DNA of 64,000 nucleotides, from NCBI GenBank assembly GCA_963921825.1, contig OY997588.1, positions 55,870,803-55,934,802 on the forward strand. Direction: 5' to 3'. The position numbers and the translations under genes are program-made. The DNA is from Erodium maritimum (lineage: Eukaryota > Streptophyta > Magnoliopsida > Geraniales > Geraniaceae). Shown here one piece after another: positions 1-10,699 of the stretch. Below the pieces are notes generated by a model that did no database searches, had not been told where the DNA came from, and worked only from the letters and a program-made list of their open reading frames with translations. The stretch's first letter is position 1; each line of letters begins with the position of its first letter.

Positions 1-2458
1 TTAAAGAAAGAAATAAAAAAAACAAAGAAAAGAAAGGAAGAGAGGAATTGGGTCTGGGTCAGCTCCACCCGGTTTGGGCCAAGCCAGGCTGAAGCCCAAA
101 CTCGCGAACTGCTAGCCCACGAAGACAGGCCCGGTTCACAGAACCCTGGCGAACAAAACCGGGACCAGCACGGCTTCAGTGACCATTTTTTGGCACGCAG
201 CTCGAGGCGCGTCTTCTCCCTCCAGACGCGTCCTCTCTCTCGAAGCTCTATCTCTCTCTCGTGCGACCAGACCCAGGGAAGCGCCGCCGATCACCTTGCG
301 GCCGCCCTCGTCCTCCTTCACGTTCTTCTTCCTCTCCCTCCACCTCGTCTCACTCCAGAAACAAAACCCCCACCTGAGAAACCCCCCTCGCCCATCTCCC
401 TCATCGTTTCGAACCAGAGCATGAACCCTTCTCCCTCTGGTGGTCCTCGCCGGACCTGAATCGGGCTTTCTCCCACCTGGTTCCTTCTTCTCCGACCTTG
501 TATCGACGGGATTTGCACCCTTTTGGGCTCGATTCGAGCGTTTCCTGAGAGAAAGCCACCGCCGACGAGGTGAAGGTCGGCAGATCTGAGACAGGAGAGG
601 TGTGGGTTCACGCCTGAGCCAGCACCGCCGTGGCCACACCCTCACCACGACCCTGACGCCCCTTTCCGCCTCTTTTCCCTCACTTCAAGCTCGCCTGACA
701 CCGCAGACGACGGCCGGAGCAGCCACAGTTCGCCGGAGCCCTACCGGCTTCGATGTCGTCACGACCAGGCCAGAGATCCGGGCTTGGGCCTGACCAGTGA
801 CACAGGGCCAGAACTTGGGCCGGTAACGAACCTTGGGCTAGACCCAAAACGAAGGCTCAGGTTCTGATCCGGGTCCGAAGTCGGTCAAGACCGGGTTCAG
901 ACCGGGTCGGACCGGATCTGGATCCGTGTCAAATCAGATTTAAAGAAAAATCATTTTAAAATCAGGTCTTTTAACTGGTTAATTAATTTAATTTGGAAAA
1001 ATAAGGACCTATGGACAGGTTTTGACTGGTCGTTTTATTTGTCAAACCTAGACGGGACTTCGCCCGAGAGCGAAGAACTTGGACCCGAGCTAGAAGAACG
1101 AAGAGCACGCCGGAACCCGTGTGAAGAACGGACTTGTTACTACCGAGCTTGACAACAGAGTATTAGAGGAAGACCACGAGGTAGGGAAAGTCTTAACTTC
1201 TCGTTTAAATGCTTAGGATGCATATTAGGCTAATAAAATCGGAAAGGTCCTAGAATTGCCTATAGGATGCGAATAACTAGAATAATTGTCTTTCAATTAC
1301 TAATAACCGGAAGTGTCTAGTATGCATGCTTAGGACAATGACCATTAGTGAAGTGTGCTTTCAATACTTGGGAAATTGATTTACTGGTAGAGAGGCTGTG
1401 AAGAGCTCTCGGATTAGTTGTGTGCTAGGATCGCATGCTTGGTTGTTTGATTGCTTAGTGGATAGGCTACAGAGTCTAATGGAACTAGTTGAATTGCATG
1501 TTTGAATACTCGATTGAAGGCTTTCATGATTGGTTGATTGAACTCGTGCTTGATTGTTGGCTGTATTTGAATGATTGCTTGATTTCCGTAAATGGTTGTT
1601 TGGAGCATCGAGTATGAATGGTTGTACCGAGCGGTGCAATCAGGTGATCGATGCCCCGATGGGTCGTGACTGGTAAGTGAACGGTAAGTTGTGATTGTGT
1701 GATTCTTGTGTTGTGATCATGTGATTCGTGTGCTGTGTTGTGGTGAAACGGTGATGCGTGAGCTATGTGTGATAGTGGATTTGTGTTTGTTGGGAATGGA
1801 TTGCTTCATGTTTCGGTTTGAGCGTGTTACTCAATTATTATTTGATTATTATTGAATTGCCCAAGTGTATGCTTCCTATGGGAGTAATACCTTTGTTCCC
1901 GAGGACATAAAATCCTTTGGAGACGTTTCTGAGAATCCCGACGATATGCGCCCCGAACGGTTGTTTCCGGTAGCCTCAATGATATGCGTCTCCTCTGGAT
2001 TGGAGGGAAAATCTGAGAGGACACATCGTATGTGGATCGGAGGGTGGTGACTTCATGTGCCACGACATTGATTGGTTTACCTATTGCCTGTGATTGTTAA
2101 GAGTTATCTTGTTGACTTTGCTGTTGAATTATTGAGTTTAAAGTCCACCATGTTATGAATTTTCCCTACTGAGCGCAAGCTCACCCCTATGAGTTTATTG
2201 CTGTGATTACAGGCTTGATTGAGGAGTAGAAGCTCGGGAGCTTCTTGGTGTGGGTGTCTTGTAGAGACTTCGCTTTCATTTCATTTCAGTTTTGAACAAA
2301 ACATGTTGGAGGATTATTATTACACCCCTGGAGGGTTATTTATGTTTTAAATTGAATTATTATGTTTTGAGACTTATTTGATGGTTAATTAGCATTGAAA
2401 ATCGTTTTACTCAAGTCACGTCTCGAGTCCGGACAAGAACCGGATTTGGGGCGTGACA
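1..2458 (+). mobile_element. Ty3/gypsy LTR, 3' portion (family 1), left edge outside window
   Basis: The block ends with GGATTTGGGGCGTGACA at 2442-2458, the same U5 terminus (GGGGCGTGACA) as the confirmed gypsy LTRs later in the window. It also holds the matching 'GAGCGCAAGCTCACCCC' block near 2172, equivalent to 'GAGCGAACGCTCACCCC' in the other family. No tRNA primer-binding site follows, so this is a 3' LTR or solo LTR. Its first 900 bases are GC-rich and CT-rich with long ORFs on both strands; none resembles a protein I know, and I treat them as LTR or leader sequence. The 5' TG end lies outside the window, so the length is unknown. Confidence 0.6.
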
Positions 2459-2926
2459 TGTCCCAAAAGATGTCCAGAAAGAAGATGTTGTTGATGTTAT
2501 AAGAAAGGTCAACCATGTGGACCTCATTATGTGAAAGAGATGAAGGATAAGAGTAATCCCTCCATTCTAAGCAGAGATTCTAAAAGACTCAGGTCCCAAA
2601 TGTCTGGTGAAGAGGAGGAATTAACTACTCCCATAAGTAGCTTGAAGAGGAAAAGTCCAAGCACAAATGCCCCATGTGCCTCTGTTTCAAAGAAGTCTGT
2701 CAAGCTCACAGTACAGTTGATTGATGAATCTTCCTCCGAGGAGTAAGAGGTAGAAGAAGATGAACCATCTCCCTTGTCTATAGGAAAGAAGAGTGTACAT
2801 GTGAAGAGAGCTCCAGGAGGAGTCCCTGATACACCCCTTGATAATGTATCCTTCCACCATGAAGGAGAAGTGATGAAGTGGAGGTATGTCTACTAGAGAA
2901 CCATCCATCCAGAGAGGGAATTATCT
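2459..2926 (+). pseudogene. Retrotransposon-type ORF fragment
   Basis: Two overlapping frames (from 2460 and from 2531) give a lysine/serine-rich, acidic region (GEEEELTTPISSLKRK) followed, after an in-frame TAG near 2744, by PLDNVSFHHEGEVMKWRYV at about 2836-2895. The motif 'PLDNxSFH...WKYV..R..ERELS' is one I associate with ORFs of plant Tat/Ogre-like retrotransposons and related 'putative plant transposon protein' sequences. Both ends are cut by LTRs (2458 and 2927). It is too short and broken for a firm family assignment, and no function can be inferred. Confidence 0.35.
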
Positions 2927-3863
2927 TGTAAGAACCACTCCCGGTCAACGCCAGTCAAAGCGGCGAAAAGTAGGAAAATTTAAAAATTTTGGACAAACAC
3001 CTAAATGAACCCAAATTTGACCCCAAGGGTCATATCGGACTTGAGTTGACCCCGATATGGACCAAAGTGAGATATGGGGGACTCAGGGCAACTTTCTGAC
3101 CAATTTGGGAAAGGTTGACTTTTTGCTGGAAAAGTCAATCGAGCGACGTTTTGGTCTGTTCGAGGTCCGTTTGGATCCAAAAAGCTTAGTTGTCGTTACA
3201 ACGGTCTTAGTTGGGCCGTTTCCTTGTAGCCCGTGAAATTTCGTAATTTCTTGGAAAATGGGCCCGTTCGGGGCCCGAGACGGCCGAATTTCACGAATCT
3301 GACTGAAAAACATCTAGAAGATATTTTCCAACAGGGGTGGGACCCACTTTCCACTTGTCATAAATGTGGTGGTAGTTGGTTTTTAAAATACAGAAAAGGA
3401 TAGGATGAGTGTTAGTTTTGTAATTAAATGGTGTTAGGTATTTTTGAACAAAACAAAAGGGAGACTAAGAGCAAGAACAACGGAACGGCCCCGCTCCCCG
3501 CGCCGCTCCGTTCGCTGGCCGGGCGCGCTGGCCGTTCCGCTGTAAACGGCGAAAACCACGGCCCCGCTCCCCCTCCACGCGCTCCCGCTCCCGCTGCACA
3601 CGCCCCCGCTCCTCACTCGCTGGCCGGGCGCGTTGGACGCGCCTGCGCGCCGTCAGCTGCGCTGGCAGCGTGTGGGTGTGCCACGTGTCCCGACCGTTGC
3701 ACCTCAAGCGGCTAGTTTTTTTTTTTAATTCAAAAATCAACAAATAAAACCCTATAAATACCCCTTTCCTCTCATATTTTTCACACCACTTCCTACTTCA
3801 ACTATCCAACTTCACTCTCTCCTTCCCAAATTCTCCTCTCTCGTTTCAATTATTCTCGCGAAA

Positions 3864-5688
3864 AATGTCGGGCGACGCTGGGTCTCGTGCACACTCATTT
3901 GGTGACGAACGAGAATTCACCGAGGAAGAACTACGACGAGGTTTCGGAGACATTCTGACGGGCCCTCGCTCCAACTCCCCAAGCTCGAACCCGGGGTCGA
4001 GTTCAGGTTAGTGCAAACTTATTTTATTGTATTAATGCATTGTATTCATTTTTTTGATTAATTATTTGCACTTATTTTATTATTTTATTTTTGAGCACTT
4101 AATTTAATGTATAATTTTTTTTGTATTAAATTTTTGAGCACTTAACTTAATGTATAAATATTTTTGTTAGGGCAAACCCGTACCCCAAGCTCGAACCCGG
4201 GGTCGAGTTCAGGTTAGTGCAAACTTATTTTATTGTATTAATGCATTGTATTCATTTTTTTATTAATTATTTGCACTTATTTTATTATTTTATTTTTGAG
4301 CACTTAATTTAATGTATAATTTTGTTTGTATTAAATATTTGAGCACTTAATTTAATGTATAAATATTTTTGTTAGGGCAAACCCGTACCCCACAATACCA
4401 AATGGCGCCAGGGTTCCAAGTGCCATCACAATGGAGCATGCCCCCACAAGGGTTCCAAGTGTCATCACAATGGAACATGCCCCCACCAGAATCACAAGCA
4501 CAATGGAGCATGCCCCCACCAGAATCACAATCACAATGGGGCATAGGACCCCAATTCTACAACTACGAGGGTCATCCACTACCCGACGTAGAAACCCCCC
4601 AACCATCCTCTTCCCAACGACGAGGCCGAGCCCCGGCCCCTGCCCGAGCCCGAGCCCGAGCCCCTGCCCGAGCCCAACCCCGAGCCCAACCCGAAGAACC
4701 AGAGGCGGATGGCCGGACATTCAGCAAGGAGGAGGACAACCACCTCATAACTTCCTGGTTGAGCACATGAAGAGACGCCGTCAAGGGCAACTCGCAAACC
4801 GGCAACACATTTTGGTGCTCAGTGCAGAGGAAATACAACGCCCAGAGCCGTTACCCACCTCGCCGCTGGGAAGCCATCAAGAAACGTTGGCTCAGAGGTT
4901 CCAGCCAGACAAGGAGGATGCTCGACTATATGAAGAGGTCCAGGGAAGAGAATCCGAGCGGCGCAAACGACGACGAGCACTTGAGACGTGCGAAGGAAAT
5001 GTGGGAGAAAGATGGGAAAGTGGTTAAAGACCACCCGCTAAAGTTCGACCTGGATCATTGGGTCTGGAGGCTCGATGGCAATGAGAAGTTCAGTGCCGAG
5101 GAGGGCACAATGGGAACTGTCCGCCGTCAAGTACGCCAACAACGACAGCGGTTGGATGAGGCTGGGGCTTACAGCTCAACCCCACCCACAAGCACAGGGG
5201 AGGAGGGCACACCTCTCAGTGGTGAGTCCCAACCACCAGAATGGGGAGGAAGCGAGAACTACGAGGGGACTCAGGTCCCTCTCAGCGACACACCCCCATC
5301 CCCCGAGGCCGACCCAAGTCCCCCTCCCCGACCGTAAGGGAAGAAGGAAGCGAAGGCCGCAAAGAAGGGGGTCGTCCTCACGGCCCAAATGTCTGCCTTC
5401 ATCGAGCTGGAAAAATCACGGGTGGATGATGAACGTTCACGTCGCGAACAACATGTAGAAAGGCATCGCCTCATGCAGTCATTAACCCAACAGTGGGAAT
5501 CAAACATCATTTATTACAAGGCCCTGGTGGAGAAGGACACATCTTCCTACGACGAAGAGGCGTTGGAAGAGCATAAGTTTTGCAAGACCCAAGTGTGAAG
5601 ACTCATCACTAGCCTTGAAGCCCAAATTGAAGATCTTTGAAACCAACCCCCACCACCAGATGCCGACCCAACAGAGGATAATTCTTGA
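3864..5688 (+). pseudogene. Harbinger SANT/Myb-like protein gene, decayed
   Basis: Exon 1 starts at the ATG at 3864 (MSGDAGSRAHSFGDEREF) and runs to about 4008 before GTTAGT. A TTAG acceptor near 4375 leads into a glutamine/proline-rich tract with repeated 'QWSMPPPESQ'-like units, then an Arg/Ala/Pro tract. A SANT-like domain follows (FSKEEDNHLITSW...RYPPRRWEAIKKRW, about 4710-4890), then a coiled coil-like tail (MSAFIELEKSRVDDERSRR). In-frame stops occur at 4768, 5335 and 5596. In autonomous PIF/Harbinger elements the Myb-like partner binds the transposon ends and helps import the transposase. This copy is broken, and its partner is missing from the element. Confidence 0.65.
3977..4387 (+). 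repeat. Tandem duplication of exon edge plus intron, period about 206 bp
   Basis: CCCCAAGCTCGAACCCGG begins at 3977 and again at 4183. Each copy is followed by the same AT-rich intron (GTTAGTGCAAACTTATTTTA...) ending in TTTTTGTTAG, after which CCCGTACCCC recurs at about 4381-4390. The unit therefore holds a small exon and a whole intron of the Harbinger gene. The copies differ by few substitutions and small indels. Confidence 0.85.
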
Positions 5689-7119
5689 ACTTGTATTTTG
5701 TTTTGGGTTGTATTAAAATGGATTGAATAAAATTAGAAGTTCATTTCTATTCGTGTTGAATTTATTCATTATTGATTGTCTTTAATTATTTATTTCCAAA
5801 ATTGTTTAAATTATGACTAAATTAAACGGTTTCTGATAACGAATTAAATAAAATAGGAAAATAACAAATTAATAATCCAGTCAGCACTGTTCTGCACTCC
5901 CAGGACCTCAAGGTCCTTTCTGTTGCAAAACACCCACTTTTCTGCACTCCCACTCCCTGACCAAGGTCATTTCTGTTGTACATGCTCTAAGTGTAGGTGT
6001 CGGCCATGTTAGAAAAAAGGGAGAGAAGTAGAGAGAGAAAGAAGAGAGAGAAGAGAAGAGAGAAAAAAGAGAGAAAGTGTTGGAGTTTTGTGATTTCCCG
6101 ACAATCCGACCGACGGATCGTCTCAACGGTTGAAGAATCGAGCTCACATCGTCATTCCCTATGGTGAGAACCTATTCGATTCTCGTTTTGGTACGTTTGA
6201 ATTTTAGGGTTTGAGTTTAAACGATTCAAATATGGTTGGGTTTTGGTTAGAGTTGGTTTAAAGATGAATGGTTGAGGTTTGGGGTTTGTTAGGAACATTT
6301 TGGGGCGAAAAGGAAATTTTCCCATTATGGCCGTGTGAGGCCCACATGCTCGGGTCTCGGGTTTTCGTATTCGGGTGGTTTAGGACGTTCCCCAAGTAGT
6401 TAATCCACACCTGGAACGAATTTTGGAATTAAATTGTAAAAGTTGTAAATGACGGGTTTATAAACTTTAAACGCGAATTAAATTGCTCGGGAGTCGGAAA
6501 TTGATTCCATCGATTGCGTTGGAACCCTTGAATCATTCTAAGACCGTAGAAATGAAAACGGGAATTTTCGGAGCCCCGGAAGGGCATTTTCAAAACCCGG
6601 GCAGATTTGCCAGGCCGGGCGAATCGGGACTTTCCGGGTTCATTATCGACAATGTTGAGTAATTGCGAAGTTTTGGAGTGATCGACATTGTCGGGGTTGC
6701 ATTTGGGCGTCAAGTGTATTAAAATTCAGTTTATGCCTGCGAACTTAAAAGTGTTTTAAATTGCGTTCTTATTAGATCGCGCCACCGATAGAGGAAAAGG
6801 AAAGCTAGGCGAGTGATCGTGAACACGCCGGAGCTTGGTTGGGAACTTTTTGGAAAGCGTACGAGGTAGGGAAAAATAGCCGGATCTCGGCCCTGACTAG
6901 GGAAAGTTAACAGTAGAAATGCATGTGACATTTGGGTGTCGTGGGTTAATTAAGTTATCGAACAATAGAAAGGCAGGCGACACCGGATGGTGTCGTATGA
7001 TACGGGAACATATATCGAACAATCGAAATGCATGTGACACTTAGTAGTGTCGTAGGAGCAGTAAACTTATCCATATTAGAATTACTAGAGGCATTTGGTT
7101 ATGCCCGGAGGTTGATTGT

Positions 7120-7590
7120 TTAGTTGGTGTCTTGGGTGGCCATGAGTGCCCGTGGGGTTGTCGCACCCGTATTTTTATTGTTGATGTCTTGGGTGGCCAT
7201 GAGTGCCCGTGGAGTTGTTGAACCCATATTTTACTGTTGGTGTGTCTTGGGTGGCCATGAGTGTCCGTGGGGTTCTTGAACCCGTATTTTACCGTTGGTG
7301 TGTCTTGGGTGGCCATGAGTGCCCGTGGGGTTGTTGAACCCGTATTTTACTTTTGGTGTGTCTTGGGTGGCCATGAGTGCCAGTGGGGTTGTTGAACCCG
7401 TATTTTACTGTTGGTGTGTCTTGGGTGGCCATGAGTGCCCGTGGGGTTGTTGAACCCGTATTTTACTGTTGGTGTGTCTTGGGTGGTCGTGAGTGCCCGT
7501 GGGCTTGTTGAACCCGTGTTTTACTGTTAGTTGAAATTTACTATTGGTGTGTCTTGGGTGGCCATGAGTGCCTGTGGAGTGTTAAACCGG
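7120..7590 (+). repeat. LTR A minisatellite, about 58-bp unit, 8 copies
   Basis: Eight copies of a unit containing GTCTTGGGTGGCCATGAGTG and then GTTGTTGAACCCGTATTTTA. The same array recurs at the same LTR position in LTR B (7 units) and LTR C (6 units). Confidence 0.95.
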
Positions 7591-7652
7591 TGTTGTTGCT
7601 GTTAGTTGAACTTTGCTTGTGATTGTGATTGTGGTTGCCTGAGGATGGGGCC

Positions 7653-7841
7653 GACAGGTCGACCGCCTGATCCGACTGCGTGCCGGGAAAAGTGCGACAG
7701 GTCGACCGCCTGATCCGACTGCGTGCCGGGAAAAGTGCGACAAGTCGACCGCCTGATCCGACTGCGTGTCGGGAAAAGCTGCGTGGGTATTGGCTAGACA
7801 GGTCGACCACCTGATCCGACTGCGTGTCGGGAAAAGTTGCG
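7653..7841 (+). repeat. LTR A second array, 43-bp unit, 4 copies
   Basis: GACAGGTCGACCGCCTGATC followed by CGACTGCGTGYCGGGAAAAG begins at 7653, 7696, 7739 and 7797; the last spacing is 58 bp. LTR B and C keep one or two diverged units at the matching place. Confidence 0.9.
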
Positions 7842-8291
7842 TGGACACTGAGCAGCTGGAGTGCGATCCTTTGCGATCTTGTTTGGTGTGCGATCCTTTG
7901 TGATCTTGGGTGTTGCGTGGTTATCTTTTGTGTCTTTGGTGTAAGTCGTAACCGCTGTGTCGGGTCTACATCACGTGTCTGAGTGTTGAGTCGGTTGGGG
8001 AAAGTAACAGTTGTGTGGCAGTCGGGTTACTTGAGTTGGGGATAGTAGTCCCCGGTGTTGGGTTTGTTGTTGGTGTTTCCGGCATTGTCTGCTAGTATGC
8101 CGTAGTCAGTCTGATATCAGTGGTGGTGAGCGAACGCTCACCCCTAACTGCTTTTCCTACAGGTACTGGTTGCGGGACGAACTAGGTGAGCTCTCGAAGC
8201 TTGAAGAGCTGGGAGTGGGATTCCGGGTTTCCTTTTTGGTTTAGTGACGTACGCTTTGTCTTTTGTCCGCTTGTTTGGACGTACTTTTGAG

Positions 8292-9643
8292 TTTTTTTTA
8301 TAAGCTCGATTTTTTATTAGAAAGACTCATTTCAAGAAGAAATGAGACAAAATGTCGAAAGACCAGGACCACACTTACAAAGGAACTCCACTAGAGGGGA
8401 GCTAAAAGGCCAAACCTTAACCCAAAAAACAGAAACAAACTACAAAAAACAAAGAGAAAAAGAAAACAGATCATACTAAACCGAAGGTTTCTTGGAAACC
8501 GACGATTTCCTAGAAGTTGACGATTTCCACAAACTTGAAATATGAGGTGCAGATTTGATGGCACGTTCTCTAGTTCACGAACGATTTCACGATCTAGTAA
8601 CAACCGTGTACGTGGAAGGTCGGCTCTGACGCGGTGGAGGTTGGAGGAGAACATCCTTCCACGGACTGTTCTCCTTCGTCCCCGAACCCATCTGAAAAGC
8701 CGGATCCTCGGCAGCTGGACTGTCAACCGAATCACTTGAGATTGTTACCAGCCCACTTTGTACAATAGGAACTTCACAGACCTCATCAACAAGATGGGCT
8801 TCACTTGCTTCACCTTGGGCTTCAGAAGCTGAAAAGGAATTTCCATCACGGGCTTCATCTGCAAGATTCACAGTCACAGAATCCGGACACTCCTGTACTT
8901 CCTGCGATACTTCAGTGCCAAGGAGACGCAAATAACCCGATAAAACTGGATCAACAACAACGTCCTGATTCCCAAATTTCGAATCTGACGCGGCAGAAAC
9001 GGAACCAGATTTGGAAAAGAGATCGCGACAATATCGGCGAAAATATTCTAAGTTCTCCGTCCGATCGAAACGTGGTGAGCAACCCGCCACCGGTAAAGAA
9101 CTCCGGTCACCAGAAAGAAGGGGCTTCAACTTCGCAAACACAGCAGAGCAAAGAATGTCCTCCTTCCCCAACTGATCTTTCCCCTGTAAAACGCTACCCA
9201 TGCTCTGTTTTTTGTCACCAAAAAGCTTGTTCCGAATTGGAAAGCCAGCATGACCACCATTGTTCTTAAATGGAACAACAATCCCTTTAGCAGGGGATGG
9301 ATCCGTCTCAGGCCGAGCAAAAGCCACAAACAGCTTAAAACCGTTGAACTTGAAGCCATCGAAAACGTCAATGGCCAACTGTGCTGCTATGGAGGAGATA
9401 AAATCAACAAACCCAAATTACCTTCCATGTTTGTTAGGTCGTTTGAGAACAATTGCAGATTTGATCTCACCGAAAACACCAAACGTCGAATGAATCCAGT
9501 CATCCGTTGCATAAAAAGGAAGGTTATATACAAATATTTTCGTACCCGTAGAGCACGGCTTCAGATTTTCAGATGGACGACATTCCACACCTGATTGCTC
9601 TGAAACAGGAAACGCCACTGCAGCAGAGTTTGCATTTGAACTC
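8292..9643 (-). mobile_element. LINE (BNR-like) carrying only ORF1, inserted in LTR A
   Basis: It interrupts LTR A between TTTGAGTT at 8286-8293 and TTTGAGTT at 9644-9651, a likely short target duplication overlapping the poly(T) start. Read on the minus strand, the order is RRM-containing ORF1, about 295 bp of 3' sequence, then a tail TTTTTTATTAG...TATAAAAAAAACTC. There is no endonuclease or reverse transcriptase. The 3' layout matches the second such element at 62366, which argues against simple random truncation. Confidence 0.7.
8587..9618 (-). pseudogene. LINE ORF1 with RNA-recognition motif
   Basis: The frame is open from about 9640 down to a stop at 8587, apart from one TAA at 9415-9417. 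The RRM is clear: RNP2-like KIFVYNLPFYATDDWIHS at about 9540-9490, FGVFGEIKSAIV, RNP1-like FGFVDF just after the stop, then the last strand LFVAFARPE. A long acidic, serine-rich tail follows, ending with SPWKDVLLQPPPRQSRP. ORF1 proteins with an RRM are known for the BNR clade of plant L1 LINEs, where they are thought to bind the element RNA. No ATG is seen at the start (the first in-frame codon considered is GTG), so the ORF is probably 5'-truncated. Confidence 0.7.
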
Positions 9644-9775
9644 TTTGAGTTGTAAATTATTATTTTGATTTAACTAATGGTGATTTTAAGCGATTTATTT
9701 AAAAGGTTTGAAAATGGTTTTATTGTTTTACCGTTCGCGTTCCGGGTTCGGTTCTACTGAATTTGGGGTGTGACA

Positions 9776-10332
9776 AAAGAAAACTCGCGCATGACTCTAA
9801 TCGGATGTGTCGAAGAGATGATGGATAGAGAATAGAAGAAGAGCTATAGCATAAGCTATGGCAATTGCTATAGCCATATCCATGGTGGTGCAGATGGTGC
9901 AAGAGGCTTAAAATCCTAGCAAAGCGAGTTTCATGGTTTAATTTGAAGTGAAAGTATAGATTTTCTATTTCTATAACTCGCCATGTAGGCTTCATGTAAG
10001 TGATTAATAGTTTTAGGGGTATTAATTTAATTAGAATTTTATAATTTTTCAGACTATTATAAATTTAGTGATTATGAATTGGATAAAAAAATTGGAAACT
10101 TTGTGGTTTTGATATTAAAACTTAAGTTTGAAGTTTGTTAGCTTTTGAGTATTGTAAATGTTAGAATTAGATTTTATTTTAGCTTCAGTTTAGTCAATTC
10201 TATCAATCTATGGTTAATTTTAGTTTAATTTTATCATTCTAACTTCATTTTAGTTTAAAAATTTAGGGTCTATTGAAAGTTTAGTGTATAAATTTAGGGT
10301 TTATCAAATTGTAGACTTAGGATAGTTAACTA
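9776..10332. other. AT-rich stretch without a gene
   Basis: Nothing coding is recognised. It includes short self-complementary runs such as GGCAATTGCTATAGCC (about 9860-9876) and repeated 'TTTAGGGT(T/C)TAT' blocks near 10262-10310. The left flank of Harbinger copy 1 begins at its right edge. Confidence 0.5.
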
Positions 10333-10610
10333 TTAGAGCATCCACAGTCGGATTCGTTATGGCGGTGGCGAGAAGAAAACGGCGGCGAGGAGCTGGCGGG
10401 GAGGTGGCTGGGAGCTGGCGGGGAGGTGCCTAGGACCTGGCGGGGAACTCGCTGGCGGGGAAGGTAGCTGTTAAGGTTACCGCTGGAACTCCTCGCTGGC
10501 CGGGTTGACTGAGACTGCATTGGTCGTCGCGCCGGCCTTTGGCTGTCCCTGCGCTGGCGACACGTGTCCATGCGCTGGCAGCAACATTAATTTGTTTTTT
10601 ACTTTCCCCC

Positions 10611-10619
10611 TATAAATAT
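10611..10619 (+). promoter_or_regulatory. TATA box of gene A, copy 1
   Basis: CCCCCTATAAATATC lies 81 bp before the ATG at 10700. The same box and spacing are kept in copies 2 and 3. Confidence 0.6.
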
Positions 10620-10699
10620 CAACCTATGTATTTCATTTTTCACCCACAATTCATCCTCTCTTCTCTCTTTCCTCCCACTTATTTCAAATTTCTATTACA

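Larger units (their letters stand above)
3469..5987 (+). mobile_element. PIF/Harbinger element, non-autonomous, 2.5 kb
   Basis: The TSD is TAA at 3466-3468 and 5988-5990, interrupting LTR A exactly where LTR B is continuous. The terminal inverted repeats are GAGCAAGAACAACGGAA at the left and GAGCATGTACAACAGAAA as the reverse complement of the right end. The 3-bp TWA target duplication and the GAGCATNNACAA-type end are those of plant PIF/Harbinger elements. Only a SANT/Myb-like ORF is seen inside; no DDE transposase. Confidence 0.85.
2927..9775 (+). mobile_element. Gypsy LTR A (family 2, Tekay/Del-like), split by two nested insertions
   Basis: It starts TGTAAGAACCACTCCCGG and ends TTTGGGGTGTGACA, matching LTR C (30385-33206) along its length. 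LTR sequence occupies 2927-3465, 5988-8291 and 9644-9775; the gaps are a Harbinger element and a LINE. Removing them leaves about 2.97 kb, close to the 2.82 kb of LTR C. No PBS follows the 3' end. The flanks (TATCT at 2922-2926, AAAGA at 9776-9780) do not match as a 5-bp TSD, so this may be a solo LTR whose flank has been rearranged, or one end of a lost element. It contains two internal tandem arrays, listed separately. Confidence 0.85.

Noticed and set aside
136-648. Long ORFs on both strands in the GC-rich start of the window
   Set aside because: Overlapping frames with low-complexity R/S/P composition in LTR-like DNA, no domain, no ATG context; treated as composition artefacts.
7120-7590. 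Regularly spaced repeats that could suggest a CRISPR array
   Set aside because: Units are contiguous 58-bp tandem repeats without unique spacers, in a plant LTR.
2922-9780. LTR A as a clean solo LTR with a 5-bp TSD
   Set aside because: Flanks TATCT and AAAGA do not match; kept only as an LTR with unknown context.
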